From NCBI GenBank assembly GCA_947462495.1, contig CANHOY010000074.1, forward strand, positions 1 through 7,691: a stretch of 7,691 nucleotides of DNA. The letters are read 5' to 3'. Of this stretch, positions 6,393-7,691 are shown in pieces. How positions within the stretch are numbered: the first letter of the stretch is position 1; each line of letters begins with the position of its first letter. The notes beneath the pieces are model-generated. The model was not told the origin of the DNA. It worked only from the letters and a program-made list of their open reading frames with translations, and did no database searches. Made by a program: the position numbers and the translations under genes. Source of the DNA: Bacteroidota bacterium. GTDB lineage: Bacteria; Bacteroidota; Bacteroidia; Chitinophagales; Chitinophagaceae.

Positions 6393-6806
6393 TTACGAAC
6401 GGTTGGTGAGATATTCCTGCAATAACATGGTAGCAGCCACCCGATCAATGGTTTTTTTATCTCGACGGTCTATTTTCTTCATGCCCATCTCAACCATTGC
6501 CCTAACGGCATTTTTGGAACTATAGCGCTCATCCACTGTTTGAATGGGAATGTTTGGAAATTTTTTACCTAAATCAATAATAGCTTTTTTCACCAGCGGC
6601 GTAGCATCGGTGGGGGTATTGTCCAAATTAAGTGGCTCTCCTATTAAAATTAATTCAACAGGTTCCTTTTTAAAATAATCAGCTAAAAAAGTAAATAGGT
6701 CTTTGGTGTCAACGGTCGTTAAAGCCGTTGCAATAATTTGCAAAGGATCGGTCACTGCTAGACCGCATCTTTTTCCCCCATAATCTATACAAATAATTCT
6801 AGCCAA
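6393..6806 (-). CDS. ruvX: YqgF/RuvX-type putative Holliday junction resolvase / pre-16S rRNA nuclease (TTG start)
   Basis: This 137-residue RNase H-fold protein belongs to the YqgF/RuvX family. Members are annotated as putative Holliday junction resolvases, and E. coli YqgF is implicated in 16S rRNA 5'-end maturation. The acidic residues of the active site are present: Asp8 in IDYGGKRCGLAVTD (7-20), Glu93 in VDERYSS (91-97) and Asp121 in TIDRVAATMLL (119-129). IGEPLNL (55-61) corresponds to the usual IGLP segment. Length is typical. The start is TTG at 6806: an in-frame TAG at 6815-6813 rules out anything further upstream, and MARIICIDYGGKR is the expected opening. An AGGAAA stretch lies a few bases before the TTG and may act as a ribosome binding site. 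The ubiA-like stop is only 10 bp upstream, so the two genes are almost certainly cotranscribed. Confidence 0.95.
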   Translation of the reverse strand: MARIICIDYGGKRCGLAVTDPLQIIATALTTVDTKDLFTFLADYFKKEPVELILIGEPLNLDNTPTDATPLVKKAIIDLGKKFPNIPIQTVDERYSSKNAVRAMVEMGMKKIDRRDKKTIDRVAATMLLQEYLTNRS

Positions 6807-6816
6807 GGTTTCCTAT

Positions 6817-7691
6817 TTAATTAAAATGAATAAAATTATTATTAGTGCTGTTCATCATCTCTATTACCAATGCCGTAATAACAAAAATACTAAATACAAT
6901 ACTCGCAATTCCATTAGCCGTCATAAATGCAATGTTTACCTTACTTAGGTCATTGGGCTTTACGATACTATTTTGATAAATCAGCATGCCCACAAAAACA
7001 AGCAAGCCAATTATATATATAAAATGAAATGCCCCAATAAAATAAGCTGCCACAATAAAACCAGCAGATAATACATGAAGCAATCTAGCAATGGTCAAGG
7101 CTTTGTTCAATCCCCAATAACTTGGGATGGAGTATAAGGATTGTGATTGATCAAAATCAATATCCTGCAAAGCATAAATAATATCAAAGCCGCTTACCCA
7201 AAAAACTACTGCGAATGAAAATAACAAGGGCAATAACGCAAAGTTCCCTGTTACTGCTAAATAGGCGCCAATAGGTGCAAGGGATAAACCTATGCCCAAA
7301 ACCAAATGACATAAATAGGTAAACCTTTTGGTATAACTATAAAATAAAATAACAAAAAGCGCTACTGGAGATAAATAAAAACAAATATTATTGATAAAAA
7401 AACTAGCCAATATAAAAATACCCATGTTAATAAAAACAAATAATAATGCTTTTTCAGCTTTAATAATACCTGCAGGAATTTCTCTGATGGCAGTTCTTGG
7501 ATTTAATTGATCAAAATGCCTGTCTAAATATCTATTAAAAGCCATGGCAGTGGAACGCGCACTTACCATACATATCAAAACTAAAAAAAGTTTTAAGAAA
7601 AAATGTTCTACCGGTAATTGTGCCATCCACTGCGCTCTCACCCCCAACACAAAACCAATTAATGCAAAGGGCAATGCAAAAATGGTATGTG
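6817..7691 (-). CDS. UbiA-family prenyltransferase, probably menaquinone-pathway MqnP-like (5' end outside window)
   Basis: This is a polytopic inner-membrane prenyltransferase of the UbiA superfamily, which attaches a polyprenyl chain to an aromatic ring in quinone biosynthesis. The two Asp-rich, Mg-diphosphate-binding motifs are visible: NRYLDRHFD with the following RTAIREIPAG (about 7536-7470) and DIIYALQDIDFD (about 7189-7154). Eight or nine hydrophobic segments alternate with short loops. The frame is open to the window edge and reads HTIFALPFALIGF from 7689, the typical family N-terminus, so the in-frame TTG at 7674 is not the start and some N-terminal residues are missing. The motif set is that of the 'UbiA_other' type (4-hydroxybenzoate polyprenyltransferase-like), which includes MqnP of the futalosine pathway. 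Since Bacteroidetes make menaquinone, MqnP is the likelier role, but this is inference. It leads the visible part of the operon with ruvX, def and an exported protein. Confidence 0.9.
   Translation of the reverse strand, partial: HTIFALPFALIGFVLGVRAQWMAQLPVEHFFLKLFLVLICMVSARSTAMAFNRYLDRHFDQLNPRTAIREIPAGIIKAEKALLFVFINMGIFILASFFINNICFYLSPVALFVILFYSYTKRFTYLCHLVLGIGLSLAPIGAYLAVTGNFALLPLLFSFAVVFWVSGFDIIYALQDIDFDQSQSLYSIPSYWGLNKALTIARLLHVLSAGFIVAAYFIGAFHFIYIIGLLVFVGMLIYQNSIVKPNDLSKVNIAFMTANGIASIVFSIFVITALVIEMMNSTNNNFIHFN

Noticed and set aside
7672..7674. TTG as start of the UbiA-family gene
   Set aside because: The frame continues upstream to the window edge and encodes HTIFA, the conserved family segment, so the true start lies outside the window.
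1..7691. Defence system, toxin-antitoxin pair, mobile element or CRISPR array
   Set aside because: No repeats, transposase, integrase, attachment-site or nuclease/effector signatures are present. The genes are housekeeping or conserved envelope types.

Overview
The window reads as ordinary chromosomal DNA of a low-GC Bacteroidetes bacterium, most likely Chitinophagaceae or a close relative (inference). The basis is the protein flavour (PhoH opening with ETVNPIEFFGVNN, a PD40 protein ending in FVADWVD, a peptide deformylase opening with ILPIVAYG), scarce Shine-Dalgarno sequences, and upstream elements resembling the Bacteroidetes promoter TTG / TAnnTTTG. I see no mobile element, CRISPR array, RNA gene or phage gene, and no clear sign of horizontal transfer. 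No gene-free stretch exceeds about 205 bases.

Layout: (1) Positions 1-1553, minus strand: an exported six-bladed PD40/TolB-like propeller protein, followed 60 bp downstream by a small multi-pass membrane protein ('cytochrome B'-like) that runs off the left edge. (2) Positions 1554-3607, plus strand: ribulose-phosphate 3-epimerase (rpe), a 204-bp spacer containing an inverted repeat and a candidate promoter, then a PhoH-family ATPase with a TTG start, closed by a strong intrinsic terminator at 3570-3607. (3) Positions 3643-4752, plus strand: a stand-alone GCS2/YbdK-type carboxylate-amine ligase, converging with only 36 bp of separation on the next block. (4) Positions 4789-7691, minus strand: a compact apparent operon, in transcription order a UbiA-family prenyltransferase (5' end outside the window), ruvX (TTG start, 10 bp after the previous stop), def (46 bp gap), and an exported protein of unknown function (31 bp gap).

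The genes are mainly housekeeping: pentose-phosphate isomerisation (rpe), RNA or stress-linked ATPase (phoH), quinone side-chain attachment (ubiA/mqnP-like), YqgF/RuvX nuclease, and N-formyl removal from nascent proteins (def). The less understood parts are the PD40 protein, the small membrane protein, the orphan ligase and the secreted protein at the end of the def operon. I did not find a convincing undescribed multi-gene system. The findings are modest leads, mostly concerning start codons, intergenic structures and uncharacterised exported proteins.
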